Source of the DNA: an uncultured Ruminococcus sp.
GTDB lineage: Bacteria > Bacillota > Clostridia > Oscillospirales > Ruminococcaceae
Assembly: GCA_934463425.1 (NCBI GenBank)
Contig: CAKSJP010000005.1
Span: 43,515-107,514 of the forward strand
Direction: 5' to 3'
Length of the DNA stretch: 64,000 nucleotides
This document shows positions 16,764-25,208 of the stretch, piece by piece; within the stretch, counting starts at the first letter, position 1, and every line of letters starts with the position of its first letter. The translations under genes and the position numbers were made by a program. Below the pieces are notes generated by a model. That model made no database searches. It was not told where the DNA came from and saw only the letters and a list, made by a program, of their open reading frames with translations.

Positions 16764-18563
16764 ATGTATCCTAGAATTGGTATTCGTCCCGTAATTGACG
16801 GCAGACAATTTGGCGTTCGGGAGGATCTGGAAGAACAGACCATGAACATGGCATACGCTGCCAAGGAACTGATCGAATCGAATCTGCGCTATCCTGATGG
16901 GACAAAGGTGGAGTGTGTGATCGCTCCCACCACCATTGGCGGCGGCGCAGAAGCATATGAATGCGAAACCTTTTTCCAGACCCAGAATGTCTGCGCGACC
17001 TTGTCTGTCACGCCATGCTGGTGCTACGGCAGTGAGACCATGGATCTGAACCCGCTGACCATTAAGGCAGTCTGGGGCTTTAACGGAACAGAGCGTCCGG
17101 GCGCGGTTTATCTGGCTGCCTGCATGGCAGCACATGCACAGCGTGGTCTCCCGGCATTTTCCATCTATGGACATGATGTACAGGATAAGGACGATCAGAA
17201 TATTCCGGCAGATGTTCGGGAAAAGATCCTGCGCTTCGCAAAGTGCGCTGTTGCCGTTGGCGTAATGCGCAATAAAGCATATGTAGGACTGGGCGGTGTT
17301 TCCATGGGCATTGCCGGCTCGTACTGCAACTCCGACTTTTTTCAGAAGTACCTGGGCATTCGCGCCGAGTGGGTAGACCTGACAGAGATCCTGCGCCGCA
17401 TCCATCTGGGAATTTACGATCACGATGAATATGAAAAGGCATTGGCATGGGTCAAGGAGAATTGTCCGGAGGGCTATGACGTCAACAAAGATGTGCCCGA
17501 AGATAAAGAGATCGATCCATTTGGCATCAAGAAGCCCCGGACACCGGAAGAAAAGGCAAAGGAATGGGAATTTATTGTCAAGTTCACACTGATCGTGCAG
17601 GACATTTTCTATGGCAATCCCAAGCTTTTGGAAATGGGCTGGGAAGAAGAGAGCCACGGCAGAAATGCCATTTTGGGCGGATTCCAGGGGCAGCGCATGT
17701 GGACAGACTGGCTTCCCAATGGCGACTTTACCGAAGCCATTCTCAACTCCAGCTTTGACTGGAACGGAAAGAAAGAACCGACCATTCTGGCGACAGAGAA
17801 CGACGGCCTGAATGGTACTGCCATGTTGTTCGGCAAGCTGCTGACCGGTACGGCAACTATTTTTGCTGATGTCCGCACCTATTGGAGTCCGGAGGCAGTA
17901 AAGCGTGTGACAGGCGTAACGCCTACGGGAAAGGCTGCAAACGGCTTTATCCATCTCATCAACAGCGGTGCGGCTGCACTGGACGGCACTGGTGTCTGCA
18001 AGGATACAGACGGAAACGGTGTCATGAAGCCCTGGTGGAATGTGACAGATCCGGATATTCAGGCGATGCTGAAAGCCACAGACTGGGCACCGGCAAACCT
18101 GGGCTATTTCCGGGGCGGCGGTTTCTCCTCGCATTACCGCACTCGCGCGGAAATGCCGGTGACAATGATCCGTTTGAATATTCTCAATGGTACACAGCCG
18201 CTGCTGCAAATTGCAGAGGGCTATACTGTTGATCTGCCGGATGAAATCCATAAGCCGCTGGATGAGCGTACCGACAAGACCTGGCCGACCACCTGGTTTG
18301 TGCCGAATCTTACCGGTGAGGGCGCATTTGCAGATGTGTATCATGTGATGGCAAACTGGGGTGCAAACCACGGCTGCCTGGCATATGGACATATTGGTGC
18401 TGATCTGATTACGTTGGCAAGCATGCTGCGGATTCCGGTTTCCATGCATAATGTACCGGAAGAACGGATCTATCGTCCACACACCTGGAGCGCTTATGGC
18501 ACAAAGAATCTGGAGGCAGCTGACTATCGCGCCTGCGCAGATTACGGCCCGATTTATCGATAA
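16764..18563 (+). CDS. fucI: L-fucose isomerase
   Basis: A 599-residue enzyme converting L-fucose to L-fuculose, the first committed step. It opens with the family signature [23 protein letters not shown] and keeps [38 protein letters not shown] and the C-terminal [25 protein letters not shown]. Length matches the family (about 590). It starts 20 bases after the kinase with AGGAAA upstream. No fucosidase, fucose permease or lactaldehyde reductase is nearby, so import must be encoded elsewhere. Confidence 0.97.
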   Translation: MYPRIGIRPVIDGRQFGVREDLEEQTMNMAYAAKELIESNLRYPDGTKVECVIAPTTIGGGAEAYECETFFQTQNVCATLSVTPCWCYGSETMDLNPLTIKAVWGFNGTERPGAVYLAACMAAHAQRGLPAFSIYGHDVQDKDDQNIPADVREKILRFAKCAVAVGVMRNKAYVGLGGVSMGIAGSYCNSDFFQKYLGIRAEWVDLTEILRRIHLGIYDHDEYEKALAWVKENCPEGYDVNKDVPEDKEIDPFGIKKPRTPEEKAKEWEFIVKFTLIVQDIFYGNPKLLEMGWEEESHGRNAILGGFQGQRMWTDWLPNGDFTEAILNSSFDWNGKKEPTILATENDGLNGTAMLFGKLLTGTATIFADVRTYWSPEAVKRVTGVTPTGKAANGFIHLINSGAAALDGTGVCKDTDGNGVMKPWWNVTDPDIQAMLKATDWAPANLGYFRGGGFSSHYRTRAEMPVTMIRLNILNGTQPLLQIAEGYTVDLPDEIHKPLDERTDKTWPTTWFVPNLTGEGAFADVYHVMANWGANHGCLAYGHIGADLITLASMLRIPVSMHNVPEERIYRPHTWSAYGTKNLEAADYRACADYGPIYR

Positions 18564-18630
18564 TTCCAATTTTTCTGCATGTACTTGCGGAATGCTGTTG
18601 GTGCGTTTTGTTTAGAGGCATCAACAAACT

Positions 18631-18828
18631 CTAAGAAGCTGGATACCGTACCTTCGGGGCGGATTCCATAAATTTCAGTTGCGCATAGAAAGCCGTTCCC
18701 GGGATGCACCCTGGGGACGGCTTTCGCATTGCTTTGACTGCGGAGGATTCCGGCAGCGGCGGCATTTGCTGCAGTGCGGCGCAGGTCAACGCAGCAGCGG
18801 CAAGTTTACGTTTCCAAATGGGATGCAA
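18631..18828 (-). CDS. Possible small secreted peptide or remnant (doubtful)
   Basis: A 65-codon frame starting with TTG at 18828, ten bases after AAAGGAG. The first 30 residues resemble a signal peptide (KRKLAAAALTCAAL), and a fair promoter, TTACAG-N17-TATACA, lies about 60 bases upstream. The rest has no recognisable domain and runs across the fuc terminator. It may be the stump of a lost secreted protein or a chance frame. Confidence 0.25.
   Translation of the reverse strand: MHPIWKRKLAAAALTCAALQQMPPLPESSAVKAMRKPSPGCIPGTAFYAQLKFMESAPKVRYPAS
18688..18728 (+). terminator. fuc operon terminator
   Basis: Stem GAAAGCCGTTCCC (18688-18700) / GGGGACGGCTTTC (18713-18725), 13 pairs with one wobble, about 125 bases after fucI. 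The T-run is short (CTTTCG). Confidence 0.65.
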
Positions 18829-18926
18829 GAAGGCAGCACTCCTTTCGGGGCAGATTTATAGGCTTTCTGTATAGTATATTATGAAATGCGCTGTAATATG
18901 TTCACGGCTGCCAGCGTTTCTGTCTG

Positions 18927-18955
18927 TTGACAAACTGTGTGCCAGGTGTTATAAT
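18927..18955 (+). promoter_or_regulatory. Promoter of the deacetylase-cobO operon
   Basis: TTGACA (18927-18932), 17-base spacer, TATAAT (18950-18955). The leader (about 18962-19045) contains a stem near TTTCCGCA/TGCGGAAA. Confidence 0.85.
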
Positions 18956-19052
18956 GACAGCAGTCATAAGAACTCGTCTGCGCAGGCATTTTCCGCACAT
19001 ATTTCTTGCGGAAACGCGTTCTAAAACCGAAAAATGTAAAAGGAGCATGCAT

Positions 19053-19760
19053 ATGGATTGGAAAAAGAAGTATAAAAAAGCACTGACATTCAGCTATGAT
19101 GACGGCAATGAACAAGACAAAAAGCTGTTGGAGATCCTGAACCGCTATGGCATGAAATGCACTTTTAATGTCAATACCGGATTGGATTACGATCACGGCA
19201 CTTGGATGTACCGGGATGTTCTGGAAGTGCATCGGCTGAATCTGGCGGAGTGTCCGGATTTGTATGACGGGCACGAGATGGCAGTGCATGGGGTATGTCA
19301 TTATAACCTGACTGAACTCTCTCCGGCGGAGCTGACCGCAGAATTGCAGGGGAACGCTGATGCGATCCAAAAGATCTACGGAACAGCTCCTGTGGGAATG
19401 GCGTATCCATATGGTGTCTACAACGATGCGGTTATTGCAGAACTGCGTCGAATGGGAATCGGCTATGCCCACGGGGTAGAGAGTTCCCATTCCTTTGCAG
19501 TGCAGGATGACTTGATGCGATTTCGTCCTACCTGTCACCACGATGATCCGATGCTGTTTGATCTGGCGGAACAGTTTTTGCAGTCGGAATCGGAGACATC
19601 GCAGATTTTTTATGTCTGGGGACACAGCTATGAACTGGAAGGACAACAGAACTGGGATCGATTGGAGCGGTTCTGCGAGATGATGGCCGGGAAAGCGGAT
19701 GTTTTTTACGGTACTAACCGGGAAGTCTTGCTGCCGGAATGGGAGAATCGGGAAAAATGA
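19053..19760 (+). CDS. Polysaccharide deacetylase family protein (NodB-like)
   Basis: A 235-residue cytosolic-looking protein with a NodB fold: TFSYDDG near residue 12 (usual TFDDG with an added Tyr), the metal-ligand stretch HEMAVHGVCHYNL (His-x4-His-x3-His spacing), and YPYGVYND. It would remove acetyl or similar groups from a sugar or related amide. No signal peptide is present, so the substrate is probably intracellular. ATG 19053 is chosen since AGGAG is 7 bases upstream, against 1 base for the ATG at 19047. It shares ATGA with the next gene; why it is paired with cobalamin metabolism is not clear. Confidence 0.8.
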   Translation: MDWKKKYKKALTFSYDDGNEQDKKLLEILNRYGMKCTFNVNTGLDYDHGTWMYRDVLEVHRLNLAECPDLYDGHEMAVHGVCHYNLTELSPAELTAELQGNADAIQKIYGTAPVGMAYPYGVYNDAVIAELRRMGIGYAHGVESSHSFAVQDDLMRFRPTCHHDDPMLFDLAEQFLQSESETSQIFYVWGHSYELEGQQNWDRLERFCEMMAGKADVFYGTNREVLLPEWENREK

Positions 19761-20281
19761 GTGGCCTGGTACATGTTTACTGCGGAGATGGCAAAGGAAA
19801 AACAACGGCGGCAATGGGACTGGCGCTGCGCTGCGCCGGCTGGCAAAAGGCTGTGCTTGTGGCACAGTTTATGAAACAGGATCATTCCGGAGAGCGGCGT
19901 ATATTGGAACAGCTGCCGCAGGTGACGCTCTGGGAAACCTATCCCAGCGCAAAGTTTTCATTTCGCATGACAGCGGAGGAAAAGCAGGCGGCAGCGGCGT
20001 GGTATCAGACACAGTTTCGGGAAATCATCAGTATGATACAGCAGGGCTCGTTTTGTCTTTTGGTGCTGGATGAGCTGCTTTCCTGTATTTCCTGCGGCTT
20101 TTTGCCGGAGCAGGAGGTATTGGATTTTGTTGAAAGCCGTCCGGAGGAACTGGAAGTTGTCATAACGGGCAGAAATCCCAGTCCGGCGCTGCTGGAACGA
20201 GCGGACTATGTTACAGAGATGCTGCCGCGGAAACATCCTTATGAAAAGGGGATTTCGGCACGAAAAGGGATAGAATATTAA
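19757..20281 (+). CDS. cobO: ATP:cob(I)alamin adenosyltransferase, CobO/BtuR type
   Basis: A 174-residue P-loop enzyme that adds the adenosyl group to corrinoids. The N-terminal YCGDGKGKTTAAMGLALR is diagnostic, followed by VAQFMKQ, the Walker B-like LLVLDELLSC and VVITGRNPSPALLERADYVTEM. It uses ATG 19757 inside the stop of the upstream gene (ATGA), implying coupled translation. No other cobalamin genes are nearby, so a role in salvage is likely. Confidence 0.93.
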   Translation: MSGLVHVYCGDGKGKTTAAMGLALRCAGWQKAVLVAQFMKQDHSGERRILEQLPQVTLWETYPSAKFSFRMTAEEKQAAAAWYQTQFREIISMIQQGSFCLLVLDELLSCISCGFLPEQEVLDFVESRPEELEVVITGRNPSPALLERADYVTEMLPRKHPYEKGISARKGIEY

Positions 20282-20347
20282 GGCCTGTTCCGTATCCGTT
20301 CGCACAAGATTTGTGCGGTGCTACTCCAGATACCGAACAGGCTTTTC
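20282..20347 (+). terminator. cobO terminator carrying repeat copy 5
   Basis: Outer stem GCCTGTTC-x-GTATC (20283-20296) / GATAC-x-GAACAGGC (20329-20342), then TTTT. The apex is a copy of the palindromic repeat with GCACAA/TTGTGC and GTGCGGTGCTACTC. It begins immediately after the cobO stop codon. Confidence 0.8.
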
Positions 20348-20422
20348 GTATGTGCGGCGATAAAATGCATGTGTGAAAATTTCTTCCCAAGACATGTATC
20401 TTATTTTATCCACAACTGTTTT

Positions 20423-21040
20423 TTAACGAATAAAATTTGTACCGATACGCGGCTCTTTTTCCGGCAGGCCATATTTTTCCTTGCCGAGAGCGATCGAACG
20501 CATCAAAAAGGTCATGTTTCGTGCCAGCGTCCGCATCATCTGCAAGCCTTCGCCATCCTGCTGTGCTTCTTCAGCACGATTGCCGTGAATGCCGTTCCAG
20601 TACTGTCCCGCAGCAACCGGCATACCGCTGATCGTGAAATACTTATTGAGTTCATCAAAGGTCGCTGTCAAGCCGCCGCGTCTTGCCGATGCCACTGCTG
20701 CACCAACTTTCATGGTTTTGTCAAAGGGCGTGCTGTAGAACAGCCGATCCAACAACGCTACCAGTGTAGCGTTTGCCGATGCATAATACACCGGGCTGCC
20801 GACAACCAGACCGTCACATGCTTCAAATTTCGGGGCGATCTCATTGACCAGATCAGAAAAGACGCATGCGCCTTTCTTGCGGCATCCGCCGCAGGCAATG
20901 CATCCGCGGATGGGATTTGTACCGACAGAGACCAGTTCAGTTTCCACGCCGTTTTCCTGGAATACCTTTTCCATCTCGTGGAGTGCGGTATAGGTACATC
21001 CTTTTTCGTGGGGACTTCCGTTGATGAGCAATACTTTCAT
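20423..21040 (-). CDS. Flavodoxin-fold NAD(P)H-dependent FMN reductase / iron-sulfur flavoprotein
   Basis: A 205-residue protein of the NADPH-dependent FMN reductase family. It opens with the FMN-phosphate motif VLLINGSPHEKGCTYTAL, then CIACGGCRKKGACVF, a Cys cluster near residues 47-60 as in iron-sulfur flavoproteins, and GSPVYYASANATLVALLDR. It is a cytosolic redox enzyme; the electron acceptor is unknown. AAAGGAA precedes ATG 21040. It lies about 140 bases after paaK on the same strand, with hairpins between, so it may be separately transcribed. Confidence 0.88.
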   Translation of the reverse strand: MKVLLINGSPHEKGCTYTALHEMEKVFQENGVETELVSVGTNPIRGCIACGGCRKKGACVFSDLVNEIAPKFEACDGLVVGSPVYYASANATLVALLDRLFYSTPFDKTMKVGAAVASARRGGLTATFDELNKYFTISGMPVAAGQYWNGIHGNRAEEAQQDGEGLQMMRTLARNMTFLMRSIALGKEKYGLPEKEPRIGTNFIR

Positions 21041-21073
21041 ATGATATGCATTCCTTTCTGCAATTGTGATATC

Positions 21074-21178
21074 AGCCCGTTTTGCAGCGGGCTATGAGAA
21101 ACGGACACAGGAAAATCCGTGTCCGTCAAAAGCAAATTGTTTTAGAGCAGCACCGCACAAGGCTTATGTGGTGTTGCC
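21074..21178 (-). repeat. Hairpins and repeat copy 6 after paaK
   Basis: The palindromic repeat (21145-21178; GCAGCACCGCA/TGTGGTGTTGC arms) begins one base after the paaK stop. Next come a stem ACGGACAC/GTGTCCGT (about 21099-21124) and AGCCCG/CGGGCT (21074-21092). They probably act together as the 3' end or attenuator between paaK and the flavin reductase gene. Confidence 0.6.
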
Positions 21179-22414
21179 TTAATTAAACCGCTCATCAATG
21201 ACGCGGGCAGTTTTTTTCGTACTGCGGGGCAGCACGCCTACTTCGACTACTTTGACGATCGGTGTAAATCCGATACGGCTCTTGACCTGCTCTGCAATAC
21301 GGCGGCTCAGATCAGCAAAATCAATATCGCCAGTAGATTCCACATAAATGCGCATGGTATCCTTGCCATCCAGATGAGAAATACGAATCTGGTATTCGCT
21401 GGAAATTTCCTCGAATGTTCCCAGAATCTCCTCGATCTGTCTGGGGAATACGTTAACGCCTTTGATTTTCATCATATCGTCTGTTCTGCCCATGATGATA
21501 TCAATGCGAGGAAACTGGTTGCCGCAGGCACAAGTGCCGGGAATGATACGGGACAGATCATGGGTGCGATAGCGGATCAGCGGAGCGCCTTCTTTGACCA
21601 GTGTGGTAATGACGATTTCGCCAACCTCGCCGTCCGGTACATTTTCGCCGGTAACCGGGTCAATGATTTCCAGGTAGATATAATCATCCCAGTAATGCAT
21701 GCCGCAGTTTTCCTTACAGCTGATGCCGATGCCAGGACCATAAATTTCTGTCAGGCCATAAATGTCATAGAGTTCGATACCCAGTTCATTGGAGATCCGG
21801 TCGCGCATCTTCTGGCTCCAGCGTTCTGAACCAATGACGCCTTTTTTCAGATGAATCTTATCCTTGATACCGCGCTTTCCGATCTCTTCTGCCAACAGCA
21901 GTGCGTAGGAAGAGGTTGAGCAAAGCACAGTGCTTTCCATATCCATCATCATTTGCAGCTGTTTTTCAGTATTGCCCGGTCCCATAGGAATGACCATCGC
22001 GCCCAGCTTTTCTGCCCCGTTCTGGAAACCGATGCCGGCAGTCCACAGACCGTAGCCCGGTGTTACCTGAATACGGTCTTTGTTGGTGATTCCTGCAGTT
22101 TCATAACAGCGCTTGAACAGGATTGCCCAATCATCGACATCCTTGGCAGTATACGGAATGATGACCGGTGTACCGGTAGTACCGGAAGAGGAGTGGATGC
22201 GGACGATCTGCTCTTCGGGTGTTGCCATCAGTCCCAGCGGGTAAGCATCCCGCAGGTCCTTTTTCTCAGAGAAGGGCAGCTTTGCAAATTCTTCCGGTGT
22301 ATGTACCTCTGTCATGCCGGCAGCCTCCAGCTTTTTTCCGTAAAAGCTGTTTGAGCGTACTAAAGCCTGGATTCGGTCGTTGACCTGTTCTAATTGTGTT
22401 TCATTGATCTTCAT
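21179..22414 (-). CDS. paaK: Phenylacetate-CoA ligase family (aryl-acetate:CoA ligase)
   Basis: A 411-residue acyl-adenylating ligase, short like the anaerobic PaaK/F390-synthetase type. The ATP motif HSSSGTTGTPVIIPYT, the core YGLTEIYGPGIG and the C-terminal GRTDDMMKIKGVNVFPRQIEE are intact. It would activate indole- or phenylacetate with CoA, or run in reverse to make ATP from aryl-acetyl-CoA. It follows iorB by 12 bases, so the three genes form one route for aromatic 2-oxo acids. Confidence 0.93.
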   Translation of the reverse strand: MKINETQLEQVNDRIQALVRSNSFYGKKLEAAGMTEVHTPEEFAKLPFSEKKDLRDAYPLGLMATPEEQIVRIHSSSGTTGTPVIIPYTAKDVDDWAILFKRCYETAGITNKDRIQVTPGYGLWTAGIGFQNGAEKLGAMVIPMGPGNTEKQLQMMMDMESTVLCSTSSYALLLAEEIGKRGIKDKIHLKKGVIGSERWSQKMRDRISNELGIELYDIYGLTEIYGPGIGISCKENCGMHYWDDYIYLEIIDPVTGENVPDGEVGEIVITTLVKEGAPLIRYRTHDLSRIIPGTCACGNQFPRIDIIMGRTDDMMKIKGVNVFPRQIEEILGTFEEISSEYQIRISHLDGKDTMRIYVESTGDIDFADLSRRIAEQVKSRIGFTPIVKVVEVGVLPRSTKKTARVIDERFN

Positions 22415-22426
22415 TGTAATTCCCTC

Positions 22427-22999
22427 TTATTCTTGTATATGCAGCGCTTTCCGGTTCAATTCCCGGAACTGTGGTTTTACAGTACGTTCCATGGTCTCTG
22501 TCACTTCTTCCAGCGTCAGCGGCAGCACATCGCTGCGCAGAACAGCGCCCAGCATTACCATATTCAGCACCTTTGGCGAGCCGATCTCCTTGCAGACTGC
22601 ATCGCCGTCCAGCACTGTCAGTTTTCCCACATGCCGACGAATATACGTAATCATTTCTTCTGCGTCATATGCGCCGCCGCCTAGTGTCGCCGTTACCGGC
22701 TGAATGGGGTGAGTATTCAGAATAACTGTGCCGTCCGGCTTCAGATAGGGCAGCATCCGCACAGCTTCTGCCGGTTCAAAACCAATCAGCAAATCTGCCG
22801 TCCCTTTCGGAAACATCGGACAGTACAGTTCTTCGCCCATGCGCAGAAAGCTGAACACGCTGCCGCCTTTTTGCGCCATGCCGATGGTCTCAGCACTCAT
22901 CACCGGGATATTTTTTGCCATTGCTGACGCGGCGAGCAGCTTCGAGGTCAAAACGATGCCCTGACCGCCCACGCCGCAGAGAATGATATTCTTATGCAT
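22427..22999 (-). CDS. iorB: Indolepyruvate:ferredoxin oxidoreductase, beta subunit
   Basis: A 190-residue gamma-type domain subunit: ILCGVGGQGIVLTSKLLAASAM at the N-terminus, then ETIGMAQKGGSVFSFLRMG. With IorA it oxidises aryl pyruvates to aryl-acetyl-CoA while reducing ferredoxin. The start is ATG 22999 with GGAGG upstream; the frame extending to 23089 is inside iorA. The two genes overlap by 8 bases. Confidence 0.95.
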   Translation of the reverse strand: MHKNIILCGVGGQGIVLTSKLLAASAMAKNIPVMSAETIGMAQKGGSVFSFLRMGEELYCPMFPKGTADLLIGFEPAEAVRMLPYLKPDGTVILNTHPIQPVTATLGGGAYDAEEMITYIRRHVGKLTVLDGDAVCKEIGSPKVLNMVMLGAVLRSDVLPLTLEEVTETMERTVKPQFRELNRKALHIQE

Positions 23000-24806
23000 G
23001 ACAAGCACCTCCGATCGCATTTGTAGGGCAAACCTGTGCGCATAAACCGCAGCCGGTACAGAGTGCCTGTTCGATCTGCACTTTTCCATCCTGCAAAATA
23101 ATGCCGGGACATCCCAGTGTCCGAATGCACTTTTTGCACTGAATACACTTGTCTGCCGCGATCTCTGCCGGTTTCCCGGATTTTATCAGCACTGCACAAG
23201 GCGACTTGAAAATGATCGACTTGACACCCGGCTGCGCCGCCACACGCCTGATACAATCGATGGCTTCTTTCAGACGCAGCGGATTCACAGTCTCCACTGT
23301 CTTTACGCCGATGCCGTGCAGAGTCTCTTCGATGCTCACCTTGTCTACGACTTGTCCCATCATAGTTTTGCCAGTGCCGGGGTGCGGCTGGTGTCCGGTC
23401 ATGGCAGTAGTGGAGTTGTCCAGTACCACCAGCGTCATATCGGCTTGATTGTACACTGCGTTCACCATACCGGTAATTGCTGAGGCAAAAAATGTAGAAT
23501 CTCCCACAAAAGCGAAGCAGGTCGTGTCCGGTTCGATCTTGCCGATGCCCTGGGTCATGTTCACGCCTGCGCCCATGCAAAGGCAAGTGTCCACCATATC
23601 CAGCGGCATAGCGTTGCCCAGTGTATAGCAGCCGATATCGCCGCAGAACACGCTCTTTTTTCCCTTCATCGCCTCTTTGACTGCAAAGAAAGAAGCACGG
23701 TGCGGACATCCGGCACACAAAACCGGCGGACGTACCGGCAGCTGCGGCGGTGCATCTGCTGTGTCTGTTTCCGGCTTCTCCCATCCCAGAAAATCTGCCA
23801 GATACGAAGCAGTCAGGTCGCAGGAGTTTTCTCCGGCAGGAGCAATATCATGTGTCAGCTTGCCGCGGATTTTTGTAGGCAAGTGATACTTGCCGCAAAG
23901 GTAGACCAATTCCTGCTCGATCACCGGATCCAGTTCTTCCAGGCAGAGCACCTCATCCAATCCCTGTAAAAATTTCACTGCCAGCTGCTCCGGGAACGGA
24001 AACGGCGTTGCCACCTTCAGCAGCCGTGGCGCATCCTTGCCGCGCAGCGCTTCCATGGTATAAGAAAAGCTGATGCCGTGTGTGGCGATGCCCTTTTTGC
24101 AGTCCTTTTCCGTTTCTGGGATGATGCGATTTCTCGAATACTCAGAAAACACTGCGGAGAGCGATTCGTTTCGCGCTTCCATCCGTCCGTGATTCTGATA
24201 GGACAGCTTCGGAAAAATCACCCATTTGGAGGAGTCCTTTACAAAGCCCTCCGGCTGATTGACCAGATAGTCTGCCGCATCCTTCACCTGAATCGATGCA
24301 TATCCGTGACAGACTCTGGTGGTGGGGCGGAACAAGACCGGGGTATGATACTTTTCCGAGTAAGCAAAAGCCTCCTGGATCATATCGTATGCTTCCTGTA
24401 CGCCGGACGGATCAAAGCAAGGCAGCTTGGAAAATGCCGCAAAGCGTCGGGTATCCTGCTCTGTCTGCGAAGAGATCGGTCCGGGATCGTCTGCTACCAA
24501 TACGACCATGCCGCCTTTTACACCGATGTATGCCAGGCTCATCAGCGGGTCGGAAGCAACATTCAACCCTACCTGCTTCATTGTGACCATTGTTCGCGCA
24601 CCGCAGTACGCTGCGCCGGCAGCCAGCTCCAGGGCTGCCTTTTCATTGGTAGACCATTCTACATAGACGCTGCCGTCATTGTGTTTTGCTGTTGTTTCCA
24701 GCACTTCTGTGGACGGCGTTCCGGGATATCCGGAAACTACGTTTAGTCCTGCTGCCAGCGCACCCATTGCGATTGCAGCATTACCCATTAAAAATTCAGT
24801 ATGCAT
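22992..24806 (-). CDS. iorA: Indolepyruvate:ferredoxin oxidoreductase, alpha subunit
   Basis: A 604-residue TPP enzyme subunit. The N-terminal pyrimidine-binding part has GNAAIAMGALAAGLNVVSGYPGTPSTEV; the TPP pyrophosphate motif is in GDIGCYTLGNAMPLDMVDT and GDSTFFASAITGMVNAVYN. The C-terminus has two ferredoxin-like clusters (CIQCKKCIRTLGC and CTGCGLCAQVCP). ATG 24806 has a weak GGATGG upstream; ATG 24815 is the alternative and has none. It is first in the iorA-iorB-paaK operon, used for anaerobic breakdown of aromatic amino acids after transamination. Confidence 0.96.
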   Translation of the reverse strand: MHTEFLMGNAAIAMGALAAGLNVVSGYPGTPSTEVLETTAKHNDGSVYVEWSTNEKAALELAAGAAYCGARTMVTMKQVGLNVASDPLMSLAYIGVKGGMVVLVADDPGPISSQTEQDTRRFAAFSKLPCFDPSGVQEAYDMIQEAFAYSEKYHTPVLFRPTTRVCHGYASIQVKDAADYLVNQPEGFVKDSSKWVIFPKLSYQNHGRMEARNESLSAVFSEYSRNRIIPETEKDCKKGIATHGISFSYTMEALRGKDAPRLLKVATPFPFPEQLAVKFLQGLDEVLCLEELDPVIEQELVYLCGKYHLPTKIRGKLTHDIAPAGENSCDLTASYLADFLGWEKPETDTADAPPQLPVRPPVLCAGCPHRASFFAVKEAMKGKKSVFCGDIGCYTLGNAMPLDMVDTCLCMGAGVNMTQGIGKIEPDTTCFAFVGDSTFFASAITGMVNAVYNQADMTLVVLDNSTTAMTGHQPHPGTGKTMMGQVVDKVSIEETLHGIGVKTVETVNPLRLKEAIDCIRRVAAQPGVKSIIFKSPCAVLIKSGKPAEIAADKCIQCKKCIRTLGCPGIILQDGKVQIEQALCTGCGLCAQVCPTNAIGGACHA

Positions 24807-24883
24807 GTTATCCATCCAATCTGTTTTTGGACCGCCTTTGTTTCATAGGAGCAAGGCGCAGCATATGAACAAAAGCTTATTTT

Positions 24884-25000
24884 AGGCAGCACCGCATAAA
24901 ACATATCCAGGTGCTTGATACGCAATTGGATTGCATGCTTATGCACAGTTTTTGTGCGATGTTACTTCTATATTATATCGGAATTTTTCAGAAAAGTCAA
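24884..25000 (-). promoter_or_regulatory. iorA promoter plus 5' leader repeat (copy 7)
   Basis: Minus strand: TTGACT (25000-24995), 17-base spacer, TATAAT (24977-24972), then 6 bases to GTAACATCGCACAAA. The closing arm GCACCGC lies about 70 bases on (24888-24894), so this copy has an enlarged centre containing a second small stem. The iorA leader is about 165 bases. Confidence 0.65.
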
Positions 25001-25075
25001 GACAGATTAAATCAGCAGTGTATAAAGCTTATCTGCCAGCGGAGCTCCTGATTTTTTTATTTTTTAAAAAAGCAC

Positions 25076-25104
25076 TTGACAAATGCATCGAGTTATGCTA
25101 TACT
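25076..25104 (+). promoter_or_regulatory. Promoter of the DUF3793-flavodoxin operon
   Basis: TTGACA (25076-25081), 17-base spacer, TATACT (25099-25104), with operator-like half-sites starting inside the -10 box. Confidence 0.85.
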
Positions 25105-25183
25105 AACTAGTGTTAGGATAAGCTAACTCAAAAAAGAACGGATTTGTTCTGTTTTTTTGCTCCTTCCGTTAGCTTCACCTAAC
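25103..25183 (+). promoter_or_regulatory. Two GTTAG-N6-CTAAC operators (DtxR-like) with hairpin between
   Basis: GTTAGGATAAGCTAAC (25112-25127) and GTTAGCTTCACCTAAC (25168-25183) share the same inverted repeat and the same 6-base gap, 56 bases apart; an extra CTAAC lies at 25103-25107. They resemble sites of DtxR/IdeR/MntR metal repressors (TTAGG...CTAA). Between them, AGAAC/GTTCT plus a 7-T run (25130-25158) looks like a weak terminator. Iron control fits a flavodoxin gene but is inferred. Confidence 0.6.
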
Positions 25184-25208
25184 TTTATGAGAAAAAAGAG
25201 GTGAACCC

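Noticed and set aside
16575..18569. 664-codon open frame opposite fucI
   Set aside because: It is exactly antisense to a clear, complete L-fucose isomerase, has no ribosome site or domain, and is explained by the codon bias of fucI.
24816..25075. Small gene between iorA and the DUF3793 operon
   Set aside because: No frame with a ribosome site; the stretch is explained by the iorA promoter and leader repeat.
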